The position numbers were made by a program, and so were the translations under genes. A stretch of 64,000 bases of DNA from Artocarpus heterophyllus (lineage: Eukaryota > Streptophyta > Magnoliopsida > Rosales > Moraceae): assembly GCA_025403435.1 (NCBI GenBank), contig CM046341.1:8455219-8519218 (forward strand). The letters run 5' to 3'. The notes beneath the pieces were generated by a model that had not been told where the DNA came from, did no database searches, and was given only the letters and a program-made list of their open reading frames with translations. This document shows, one piece after another, positions 13,066-24,078 of this stretch (the stretch's first letter is position 1; each line of letters begins with the position of its first letter).

Positions 13066-14490
13066 CCTGAGGCAACTGCGTTGAACTAATTTTAATGCAC
13101 CATTAGTTGAAATAGGTACCATGCGCGTGTGTATTTAGTATATTACATTTTTATATAAATCTGTATTTTTTTAATCTTATAGTTTTTATTTTGATTTATT
13201 CTTTTCTTTTTCTTAAAAGTTTAGCTAAGTAGAAAAATATTTAAGTAGAGAAAATTTAAAAGAAAAAAATTTAGTGGGTGAATTAGAGATAAAATTATTT
13301 AAAGGTGAACGTAAAAAATATTTGGAAGAGTTACGGAAAATTGTTTAGGTAAAGCCACACTTGAGAGTAAATTATTTTAGTGAGACAATTAATTAGGGGA
13401 AAAAGTTACCGTGTGAGGGCCATTGGTAAAGAAATTATTAAGCAATTGGGAAAAATTATTAAAAGTTAGTATTTTGATGATATACGTCTACAAATAAAAG
13501 ATTTTAGAGGATTATATGAAAAATAAAGCAAAAAGAAGCAAAAAAAAAAAAAAAAGAACGAACAAAGCGATAAAAGCATAAAAAGCCATAAAAAAATAAA
13601 TGAGAATGAAACTTGGACGTCAGTTTGATGGAACAATATTTAGGTAGATTTAAAATAATATTAACCAAGAACAAATTTGAAAAGGATTATTACGTAATAG
13701 GGATAAATTAAAGTAGAAGGAAAAAGTTTTTTTGATGATACACATTTAGATTGAAATATATAAAATTGCACAAGGAAAAAAGAAGCGAGATGTATGAGGG
13801 GAAGAACAAGAACGATATAAGTATAGAAAAGAAAAACATAACTACAAAATCAAGAAAAGCCAAAAAAAAAAAACATTTACAAAGGTGTCAAAGTAATACA
13901 CTTAAACAAGTAAGAGGGTGCATATAAAAAGTGGAAAGATATAAATAGAGGCACAAATTTGGGAAAATATTTTAATGACAAAAAATGTTTACAGATAACA
14001 TATGATAAATACGTTTTAGAAAACTGTTTGTAAAAGAATATTTTTAACGAAATGGATATGTAAATAGATAAGATATTAGAGTGAAAGCAACCAAAAAAAA
14101 AAAAAAATTGCAAAAGTGAGAAAGGAACAAAAATGAAGGACCAAAGAACGTAAACAAAAACAAGGAGGAAACAGACAAAATAAAAAGTCATTTTTACTTG
14201 TAAAAAACAACAAGGAACAAAATGTTTCCTCCTTTCGGGAGATCTAATAGAAACGGATTTTTTTTAAACAGGATAATTCTCTCTCCTTTATAAGATTGTA
14301 AACATAAAGATAAATACGTAAAGATAAACCGTATGTGGCTTAACTATCTCTTTTATTGATTTGACTGCTTATATTTTGTATTAGGGGTGATCTTAATTAA
14401 TTTTTTTTTTTTGCTGAATTGTTAATTAGTCAAAATTGACACATAATGCGACGTCATCACAATAACACAGCTCATTTCAGACCTTGTCCT

Positions 14491-14497
14491 TATATAT
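14491..14497 (+). promoter_or_regulatory. Putative TATA box of the UGT85-like gene
   Basis: TATATAT lies about 130 bases upstream of the ATG at 14626, in sequence conserved between the two UGT copies ('cagaccttg...tatatat...ttggtagata'). In the second copy the same position at about 23900 has been extended by a TA/CA microsatellite. The transcription start was not determined. Confidence 0.4.
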
Positions 14498-14625
14498 TTG
14501 TTGGTAGATACCTAAACAAGTTCAATCTCTTCTTTAGCCAAAAAAAAAAAAAAAGTTCAAACTAAAAGACCCTTAGTAAATTTACTTGCCTTACTCATAT
14601 TTGCTTGCTTAGCTATTTGCTAAAG

Positions 14626-17600
14626 ATGAGTTCAATAAGTTCCAAGAAGCCTCATGCAGTTTGTCTCCCATTTCCAGCACAAGGCCACGTCAACCCAATG
14701 ATGCAATTAGCCAAGTTACTTCACTCGAGAGGCTTCTTTATCACCTTCGTCAACACTGAGTTCAACCACAGACGCTTGGTCAGGTCTATAGGCCCTGACT
14801 TTGCCAATGGCTTGCCGGATTTCTCCTTCGAGAGCATACCGGATGGCTTGCTGCCATCGGACCGTGATGCAACTCAAGATGTTCCATCGTTGTTTGAATC
14901 ATCTAGAAAGTACTGCCATGGTCCGTTTAAAAAGCTGCTGTTGAGGCTCAAGTCATGTTCTCAAGTACCGCCACTCAGTTGCCTTATTTCTGATGGGATA
15001 ATGAGTTTTGGGATAAAAGCTGCGGAGGAATTGGGGATACCACAAGCTCAGTTATGGGCAGCCTCTCCTTGTAGCTTCCTGGCTTTCCTGCACTTTGATG
15101 AATTTGCTAGAAGAGGCATTATTCCTTTTAGAGGTACGAGGCTTTATTGGCCTACGCTAACTTAGAGTATATTTTTTCTAATATTCAGATGATTTTATCA
15201 CTAGTCTCTCTCTCTATATATATATTTAACTTTGGGATGAGAAATTCGAAATATGTCTTTTTAAATAATGAAAAAAGTTACCACCGACGATGTCGTTGGC
15301 AATTGAAAAATAATATATTAATACATAAATATTGTATTTTCATGTAAATACAAAAATTTACTGAAAACTTCGTCTGACCCTAGAAATGCCTTATGAACAT
15401 GTAAATATTGCATTTTCATACAAATATAAAAATTTATCGAAAATGTTGCCAGAAATCACCGACACCGGCAACATCATCCGGCGGCCGGAAAATATTGTAT
15501 TGACATAAATATTATATTTTCATACAAAAACAAAAATTTATTGGCAATCTCGCCGGACTCAAGAAATACCATATTAAACTATATTTCCACATAAATATAA
15601 AAATTTATCAAAAATGTTGTCGCACAACATTGGCACTGGCAATGTCGTTGGTGGCTAGGGAAAAAAAATTTAACATTAAATATTATATTTCTATGTAAAT
15701 ATAAAAATTTACTAACAACGTCTCGATCATTGACGGCCAAGAAATACAATATTTCTCTAAAAATAATATATTTTTATGTAAATATAAAATTCACTGACGA
15801 CATCGTCGGACATTGAGAAATACAATATTTCCATAGAAATATAGTATTTCCGTGAAAATATACGTAAATACAAATTTATAGGTAATGTCACTAGCGCCGG
15901 AAAATACTTTATTTCCATATATTTTACGACGACGTCACTAGACTCCATCAGCACCGGAGACGTCACGGGCAGCTGCGGCAATTGATGTGAAACTGACGCC
16001 CAGCCCATGTGACCCCACCTTTAGCCTTCTTGCCATCAGATGGAGCCGATCTTTCCAACCCCAACATCTACGAGCTCCGTCGTCGCCGCTCGCCATCAGA
16101 TCTGTGCAACACAACCACAAGACCATTGTCGTTTTTTCCATCCTTTACGTGTTGCACGTCACGGCCACCGTGGATCGCGTTAGACGTTGGCATACATCGA
16201 AGCCCCTGGGAGATCGACACCTTCCTCCATAGCCATTGAAAAAGGTTGGCCACGTCACATCTCTGTCAAGCCTCGTGGAGGCCCACTTTGATCGAACCCC
16301 TTGGAGATAATAGTTACCGCAAGCGACATATGATGCCAGATTTGTGCACCATCAGAACTCCGGCAGAACAAGAGAGAGGTGACTGGAGGAAGAGAGAGAG
16401 AAGAGAGAAGGTGAGCAGAGATAGACGATGGAGCAAAGGAAAAAAAAACAGATCTAGGAATAGTTTGGTTGTTTAATAATGTGTTTTAAATATGGTTTTC
16501 CTTCCCTTTTATAAAATTTATGACGTTAGTTACTAAATATATACCTAACAAAATATGTTATATTTGCTATAATTTCTCTTTATTTTTTGATTGATTTTGG
16601 GATCATTTGTTACAGAATTCACATGGTTTAAACTAAAAATTCCCTTTAAACCAATATTTGAGAACCAAATATTGCAGCCCAATTCAAATTACGATTAAAC
16701 AATTTGAACTCAAAATTCCCTTAAAATTTGAAAATATCCCTTCTTGTTTTCAAGAATTTTGAACTCAAGGTCTGTAGTGCTCAGCTTCTTTTTCAAACTA
16801 AACTTTTTAAGCCGTCCTTTCCAAGCAAAAAAAGGTCAAATTATCTCACTGATTTCTATGTGCATGAAAAGATGAGGTGGAAAGGAAGAGAATTTCTAAA
16901 TTGTGGTAAAGAGCATGTAACATATCTTCTAACAAAATTTCTACAAAAGTGTCCAAAAAATAAAACGAAATCTTTCCATTTATTTGTGTAGAAAATTGAC
17001 CCCTTTCTTCTTTAATCATTTTGCAATAACAAATGATAACTCAATATTCCATGTGGCTCAGATGGGTAACTTCTAACACAATTTCTACAAAAGTGTTCAA
17101 AAAATAGAACAAAATTATTTCATTCATTTGTTTAGAAAATTGTTCCTTTTTCCGTTAATCATTTTGAAATAACAAATGATGACTCAATGCTCCATGTGGC
17201 ACAGATGGTAACTTCATGCATGATGGTAGTCTTGATAGACAAATAGACTGGATCCCTGGCATGAAGAATATCCGACTTAAGGACTTACCAAGCTTAATCA
17301 GAACACAATCATTGGACGATATAATGTATGATTTTCCTAAATCAGAAGTACAAAACTGCCTGAATTCCTCTGCAATCATCTTCAACACATTTTATGAATT
17401 CGAACATAATGTGCTGGAAGCAATCTCAGCCCAGCACTCGAACATCTACACGGTAGGTCCACTTCCTTTGCTTGGCCAACATCATGCTGAAAGCCCACTG
17501 AAGTCGCTGAGTTCAAGCTTATGGAAAGAAGATTCAACATGCCTTGAATGGCTGGATAAAAGAGAACCCAATTCAGTTGTCTACGTGAACTATGGAAGTG

Positions 17601-18139
17601 TTACCACAATGGCAGAAGAAATCCTCAGAGAATTTGCTTGGGGGCTTGCAAAGAGCAAGCATTACTTTTTATGGATAGTTAGGCCTGATGTTGTGATAGG
17701 TTCTGATTCAGCAACTTTACCTGAAGAGTTTTTTGAAGAGGTGAAGGAAACAGGTTTAATAGCAAAGTGGTGTCCACAACAACTAGTTTTAGCACATTCT
17801 TCTGTTGGGGTATTCCTCTCACATTGTGGGTGGAATTCTACAATGGAAGCTGTATGTGCCGGTGTGCCTATGATTTGTTGGCCTTTCTTCGCAGATCAGC
17901 AAACGAACTGTCATTTTGCATGCACTAGTTGGGGGATTGGGACGGAGGTGAACAATGATGTCAAGAGTGATGAAGTTGCTGGGCTTGTGCAGGAGATGAT
18001 GGATGGAGATAAAGGGAAGAAATTGAGGGAAAGGGCTCAATATTGGAAGAAGAAAGCAGTTGAAGCTACTGATAATGGGGGTTCATCCTATTGTGATTTT
18101 GATAGATTGATTAAGGAGGCTCTCCACTATGATGGATAA
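14626..18139 (+). CDS. UDP-glycosyltransferase, UGT85 family (two exons)
   Basis: This is a cytosolic family-1 glycosyltransferase that moves sugar from a UDP-sugar to a small acceptor. UGT85 acceptors include iridoid aglycones, cyanohydrins and other plant metabolites; the acceptor here cannot be read from sequence. Exon 1 is 14626-15133 (donor GTACGA) and exon 2 is 17205-18139 (acceptor CACAG, phase 1), giving 480 aa, the usual family length. His21 in PAQGHVNP is the expected catalytic base and Asp123 in ISDG its partner. The 44-residue PSPG donor box spans residues 358-401 (17768-17899), from WCPQ through HCGWNS to a final DQ. The terminal Gln is usual for UDP-glucose users. The intron position (after PFR) is standard for UGT85 genes. 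The ATG at 14626 is followed directly by conserved N-terminal sequence. The 2.07-kb intron holds repeats. No breaks were seen. A pseudogene copy lies 9.5 kb downstream. Confidence 0.93.
15310..15930. repeat. Degenerate minisatellite in the UGT intron
   Basis: About seven imperfect units of 75-100 bases. Each has 'atatttTcatgtaaatataaaaattta', then a GC-richer stretch with CGTCGG or GCCGG words, then AAGAAATAC-type sequence. Similar units occur at 29160-29455. It leads directly into the purine/pyrimidine module at 15950-16470. Confidence 0.6.
15950..16470. repeat. CT-to-GA module, copy 4, inside the UGT intron
   Basis: A GC-balanced, gene-like block ends in a purine tail (AAGAGAGAGAGAAGAGAGAAG, about 16390-16440). 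Overlapping short frames on both strands have no recognisable protein. Together with 15310-15930 it looks like a single inserted repetitive element within the intron, since the paralogous intron of the second UGT copy lacks it. Confidence 0.45.
16926..17211 (+). repeat. 144-bp tandem duplication of the intron 3' end, with duplicated splice acceptor
   Basis: 'cttctaaca-aatttctac' begins at 16926 and again at 17070. Each unit ends in a near-identical acceptor: GTGGCTCAG|ATGGGTAAC at 17061 and GTGGCACAG|ATGGTAACTTC at 17204. The second acceptor keeps the reading frame. Use of the first would put a TAA two codons into the exon, so it acts as a decoy. The second UGT copy has a single unit here. 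Confidence 0.8.
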
Positions 18140-18858
18140 CCAATGTGACTTCTTTTTTGGTTCTCTCTACTGCTAAAACAAGGACCAAATATTTTGTTTC
18201 ATTGCATGAATGGCAATACTTAAAAAATTTGAGGGGAAAAAAAAGGATGAATAACTTTGCTTGTGTCTTATTAAAAAAAAAAATAGCAAGTCGGTGGCAA
18301 GCAAAAGGCCTGTGAATAGTAAAATAGAAATAAGCAACTGGAAAACACTTGCGTCAGATTTTGGGTGACTGTAGTACTATTTAAGCATGATGAGCATTCT
18401 CTATTTGGATGACTGTAAGGTATTTAAGTTTATGTTTGAATGATGTAATTTTAGTATGATTTGTGTTATTTGTATTCATGTTTTTATTTTTTTTACCAGA
18501 ATATATGTTTAAGTGGCGTGTAATAATGTATGAAATTGGGCTAACTCAAAAAAATAATAATAATAAGGGTTAATGAGATAACTGACCCAATTATGTTTAT
18601 TGAATTAAAATATGACTCTAATTTTTAAAAATTCTACAAATGTCTCAAAATGATATTATTAACATTATTACTATGTAATTATATAGGATAATATATGATA
18701 TCATTAAGATAATTACTATGTCATTAAGGATATTTTAAAGATATTCTGAATATTGTGTTAGATTTTAATTTCATAACAATAATTTGGTCACGTATTATAA
18801 TTTTTTCAAAAGAAGAAAAAACTAGCTAGGCTTCAATCTAATTGCTTGAATTGGGTTG

Positions 18859-18974
<116 letters not shown>

Positions 18975-19118
18975 TTTTTAGCCCATAAAATGAATTGGGT
19001 TACATAATGAACCTGTTTGTTATTGGGGTACAATTGGTTGTTGAACTCAGTTATTGTTTTATCATCAAAGCAAGGACTAAGGCAACTACGTTTAGCCAAG
19101 CCAGTGCTTATGTGCCAC

Positions 19119-19892
19119 TAGGGCTGGCAATATGGGCTACGACACAACAACACAACATGAACTAGACACGAATTTTTGTAGGTTAATGTCAAAAAAATTA
19201 ACCCCTAGTCAGTTTAGTGTCAGCCCGAAACTGACCTGTCCAAAAACAAGTTAGGTTCGTGTCAATCCGTCTAACCCTAAACTGACCCGTAACTGACGCG
19301 CTTATATTTATTCTGATATTTTTTATTCTATTATTATTATCAGATCAGATATAGACAATTGCATAACCCTAAACATCCCCTCTCACTTTGGAAGATAAAT
19401 CAGTTCCGTTATCCTATCTTTGTTATGATGGCTCGTAACATTTGAGGCATTCTGGTATCAACAGTTGCATTAGAATCTACATTTAGTAACCGTATCAACC
19501 GTTGCTATGATGGCTCGTGATATGTTTTGAACTTGTTAGATTTTTTTAAATTTTAGGACTGGACTTTTTTGTTGTTGTGATATGAAACTCATCCAATTTT
19601 ATGTTTGTTTTTATGTTGTATATATATTATTATAGGTGGATCATGGCCGGGTTGCAGGTCACAGTCGGGTTGTAGGTCAAATTTGGGTCACGAGTCATTT
19701 TTTAACATTGCGCATAAAGAACGGGTTGGCACGAGTCGTGTTCGTGTCAATTCATACCAAAACGAGTCGTGTTAAGGTTGAGAATTCTCAACCTATTTGT
19801 GTTATGGGTGGAGTTAGTGTCGACCTAAATTTTATAAAAATTGACTCAAACCTGACACTAACTCGACCCGTCAACCTGAATTGCCTCCCTTA
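19119..19892. mobile_element. Non-autonomous hAT element, 774 bp, perfect 8-bp target duplication
   Basis: The ends are TAGGGCTGGCAAT and, inverted, TAAGGGAGGCAAT. The flanks are TGTGCCAC on both sides (19111-19118 and 19893-19900), the 8-bp size expected for hAT elements. The interior is full of short subterminal words (GACACGA, AACTGACCCG, CGAGTCGTG) in both orientations, typical of hAT relatives. It has no transposase. The empty site is preserved at about 13095-13110 in unit A, where the flanks are contiguous. Confidence 0.9.
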
Positions 19893-20636
19893 TGTGCCAC
19901 TAGTTGAAACATGTACACTACTCAGTGAATATTCAGAATGTTACATTTATTATACAAAGATTTAAAATTTCTTTAAAAACTTTATATTTTACTTTTTGAT
20001 TTATTATTTTCTTAAGAGCTTAGTTAAGTTAAAAAAAATACTTAAATCAAGCAATTTTTTTTTTAAGTTTTAGTGGGACGAATCAGGCAGAAAATTATTT
20101 AAGGGTACATATAAAAAAATGTTTTGAAAAGTTATGGAAAACAATGTTTAGATAAAGCCACATTTAAAAATAAATTATTTCGGTGTGACAATTAGGGGGA
20201 AAGAGAATCATATAAGGGCCATTGGTAAAAAAAAAAAAAATTGTGCTAGGGAGAATTAATTATAAAAAATAAGTATTTTGATGATCAAGGTAAGACAAAC
20301 AAACAAAACGAAAAAGCATATTAAGCCGTAAAAAATAAACGATAATAAAATTTAGAGGTCACTTTGATGGAGTAATATTTGAGCAGATGTAAAAAGATAT
20401 TAGATGAGAACAATTCAAGAAGATTATACATAATGGGGATAAATCAATATCAGAAGGAAACCTTTTTTTTATGATTGCTTCGTGCCCGTTCCAACTCTAC
20501 GACAACCTTATTGGTAAGGTTGATCCTCAAAATCTTCAATGTAGAACAAATAATTTATTTACCCCTTTATTTACAGGGTAAATAATTCTTAATTACACAA
20601 TAACTAGGTTTAAGATGTAAATATTTACCGCGTTAC

Positions 20637-21164
20637 CATTACAAAACAAACTACATTTAATGACATATTATTTACGACATGTAGTTTTTGAATGTCGTTA
20701 AAAAGTACATATAACGACATCTCCAACAAACATGTCTTTAATGACATTTAAAACAATAATTAACGACATCTATATAGACAACGTATTAAAGGTCTCCTTT
20801 TAACGACAATAGTTTAGTGTCGTTTAATTATTTAAGGACAAGTAAGAGATATCATCAAAGCCTTGGAGATTCTACGACACCCCTTATAGTCGACATCTTG
20901 ATCAATATCGTCTATAAGAGGTGTTGTAAAATCTCCAAGGCTTTGACGATATATCTTACTTGTCGTTAAATAATTTAACAACACCAAACTATTATCGTTA
21001 AAAGGGAAGTTTTAATACGACATCTATATAGATGTCGTTAATTATTGTTTCAAATGTCATTAACGACATCTTTGTTGGAGATGTCATTGTATGTACTTTT
21101 CAACGACATTCAAAAACTACATATCGTAAATAATATGTCGTTAAATGTAGTTTTTCTTGTTGTG
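20637..21164. mobile_element. CACTA-like foldback element, 528 bp, nearly all stem
   Basis: The left end CATTACAAAACAAACTACAT and the right end (inverted) CACAACAAGAAAAACTACAT resemble the CACTACAAGAAA termini of CACTA elements. TAC flanks both sides (20634-20636 and 21165-21167), the 3-bp size of that superfamily. The two arms, about 255 bases each, pair along their whole length with a loop of some 20 bases around 20895. ACGACA words (from the MTAACGACAT motif) recur throughout. It has no coding capacity. Confidence 0.8.
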
Positions 21165-21809
21165 TACCTACAATGTGAATAATTAGTTTGTGTGATTAGT
21201 TTTTATAACTAGTTTGCAGAATTATGATTAGTTTGTACTTTTTATCAGTGTTATGCTAAAGAGAGACTCTTGGAGAAAAAATAAATGAAAGAGAAATGAT
21301 CATCTTTTATTAGAGTGAAATTTAGTCACAAGCGTGTATAAATTATTTAAACTCATTTTTTTAATTTCAAAGAAAGAATAAAATCATCATGCTGCATAAA
21401 TGTGCACAAATTTATTTTTTTTTAATGGATGGAAGGGAATTTTTGATATTTTATACAAAACTAACGATCAAATCATGGTCAACTTTAACAATGAACTAAT
21501 AGAGAGAGTCGTTTTATAATTCTTTTGAAAAGTCAAGGGGTGCCAATGTAAATTAGTTTTAGTATGAAGGTATGTATGTTATTTTTACAAAAATCACAAA
21601 AAGAGTGTAATTTATCCTAATAAAAAAGGGGAAGGATAATAAAAGAAAAAAGAAAAGAAAAAGAAACAAACACAAAAGGAAGCAAGCATTTTGTGGTAGT
21701 GTACAATCCAAGGGCTGTAGGCTAATAGTTGCTGAGATGTAGGCTAATGATAGTGAGTGAAAATAGTTTTGGATGCACCAAATGGGGGATTTTTAAAAAT
21801 GACTTTAAG

Positions 21810-22066
21810 AAAAAAAAAATTTGGACAAGTGATCTCTTTTTTTGGATAGTTTTTTTACATCAAAAAACTATCCAAAAAAAGAAACAAGCTTTTTGAACAT
21901 AAAAATTACTCCAGTTTTTTTTCTACTATGTAGAGATTCATTTTCTTGTTACAATTCTTTTTCTTATCTTTTGAAAAAACTAAAACAGTTTTTCTAAAAA
22001 AAAAAAAAACATATTTTTTAATATAAAAAAAAGAGATCATTTGTCTAATTAAATTTTTTTTTTTTG
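21810..22066. mobile_element. Hairpin MITE-like element
   Basis: The outer arms 'aaatttggacaagtgatctc' (21818) and 'gagatcatttgtctaattaaattt' (22033) are inverted copies. Nested inside, 21836-21856 and 21862-21881 form a perfect 20-bp stem (CTTTTTTTGGATAGTTTTTT) around a loop of a few bases. No target duplication was assigned. Confidence 0.5.
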
Positions 22067-22429
22067 CTCTTTGTTCAAAATATCCCCACCAAGAATCTTA
22101 GCCTATCTTCCTCTCCCCCTTAAACAAACATAGCTCAAAAAAATCCGAATACCCTCCCCTAAACTTATCCCATTCCATTCATTGCATAACAATTTTCAAC
22201 TTTCTATAATGATGCTCCTTCATTCTCCTACTTCATTTCCACTTTGATTCATTGCAATTTAAACAGATCAAAATTAGGATGCTGGTCAACAACTAAAACA
22301 ATATTTCAATTTTCTTCAAAATTGTATGAAAATTCTTTACTCCAATAAACAAACCAACCATTACAAGGGCAACATAATTGTGGAAGCAAAAGAATAAAAA
22401 AAAAAAAAAGTGAATGAAGAAGAGAGATA

Positions 22430-22745
22430 AAGGAAATCCAAGTCCAAATCTCTAAATCCAAATTGCAACGGAGACCAAGGAAGGGGCAAGACGCAATGAT
22501 CTCGAACTCCGGTGCGATTTGCGATCTCCGGCAGCTGTGTACGATTTGCAGAGGAGGGAGAAAGAGGAAAGAGAGAGTAGAGAGAGGAGAGAGAATCGTT
22601 GGGCTGGGATCATGATCGTCGGCGTCAGCTTCTAGTAAGTGGCCATTCGTGGTGATCAGAAACGAAGAACTAAGAAAGACGGGGAGAGAAAGTGAGTAGA
22701 GGAGAACGTGTGAGTGAGGGGGAGAGAAATCAATGAAAATTAAAA
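22430..22745. repeat. CT-to-GA module, copy 5
   Basis: A GC-balanced interior ('gatctccggcagctgtgtacg') is followed by GAGGGAGAAAGAGGAAAGAGAG purine runs and a second GAGAGAAAGTGAGTAGAGG tail. No coding sequence was recognised. Confidence 0.35.
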
Positions 22746-24078
22746 ATTAAAAATTAAAAGCTCAATACTGGAAATGACACTGCAATTTCTACTTTTTATC
22801 ATATTTTTTTTCATAAATAGTAAGGATCACCTATGACTAGGCCTATGCTACTTTTAGTGTATCTTGGGCCATCAAGAGCGTTCAATCACGCGCTATGTAA
22901 ATGTTTTATTTATTATATTTAATTTAGAACGCGTTGTTCTGGTTGTCAATGCTTTATTTATTATTTGTTTTTCCATTGACTATCTGGAATTTTTCTGGCG
23001 TTTGATTTGGCTTTCTTTAAAGGCTTGGATTAAGCTCCTCGTTGCCTCCCGAGACAAACAACATGCTCCTGTAATCTTTATGGACAGTTGATCAAAATGG
23101 GCACGTACACCGTGGGGCCATAACGTTTATAGAAAAAAGGATAAAATGTAATATAATGATAGCTCATTTCATATAACGTACTTTTCATTCATTTCTCATT
23201 TCTTTTTTCCTTTTTCTTTTGAAATGATTCATTTCGGATCTCACATAGGGTTATTATTATTTTGACGTCCCGTGATATAAAAGAAACATCATATTATTAT
23301 CTGCTGTTTAAAAAGAATATCATGCAGTTTTTTAAAATATCATTGTGAGACATTGTGAGACCTTGAGTCTGTGTTTATGTAATGATACCTTTTTGTTAAA
23401 AAATTCAAATCAATTTTGTAAAGTCATAATAAAAAATCAAAAGAAAAGACTAAACAACGCTCGTTAAATAAAATAACATACGTGGATTTATTCTTTTTTT
23501 CTTGTTATTGTTTTTATTTATTTTTTAAAAGTTTTAATAAAAATAATATAGAGTTCGTTAATAAAAAGGTGACTTGAAAATTTTGAGTTACAAAACACGG
23601 GTTCAAGGTATTACACTGATATTTTTAAATACTATACAATACCATTTTTGATATTTTCTAAACAGAACGATATCAATTTGATGTTTTCTTAAACCAAAAG
23701 GTATATAAAAACCCCTTATATATTATATGTATTAGTGTACACCAAAACCCATGCTAATTAAGTTCAATCTTTGGAAAAGAAAAACAAAGTGGCGTCTTAA
23801 TTGTTTCTTTTTATTGACCTAACTGCTTATAAATTGTTTTAGAACGTGTTGCCTTAATTATTTTTTTGCTCAATTGTATATTAGTCATTTCAGACCTTGC
23901 ATTCCTTTTATATATATATACACACACACACACATGTATGTATGCATTGGTAGATACAACAACCCAAGCTAATAAAATTCAATCTCTAAAGAAGAAAAGA
24001 AAAGGTTCAAGCTCTCAAAAGACCCTTGGTTAATTTACTTGTTTTTCTCATATTTTCTTGCTTAGCTTTCTGCTAAAG

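Larger units (their letters stand above)
21170..24078. other. Flank and upstream region of the UGT pseudogene
   Basis: No gene was recognised. Contents are a hairpin MITE (21810-22066), a purine module (22430-22745), and the 5' flank of the UGT pseudogene from about 23800, which matches 14350-14625. In that flank a TATATATATA(CA)n microsatellite at about 23910-23935 replaces the simple TATA box of copy A. Confidence 0.5.

Noticed and set aside
14605..14625. Upstream in-frame extension of the UGT by seven codons
   Set aside because: The upstream start would be TTG. The ATG at 14626 begins the conserved N-terminus and gives the normal family length.
19636..19965. 109-codon open frame
   Set aside because: It lies inside the hAT element and runs over its end into flanking DNA; composition follows the repeat words.
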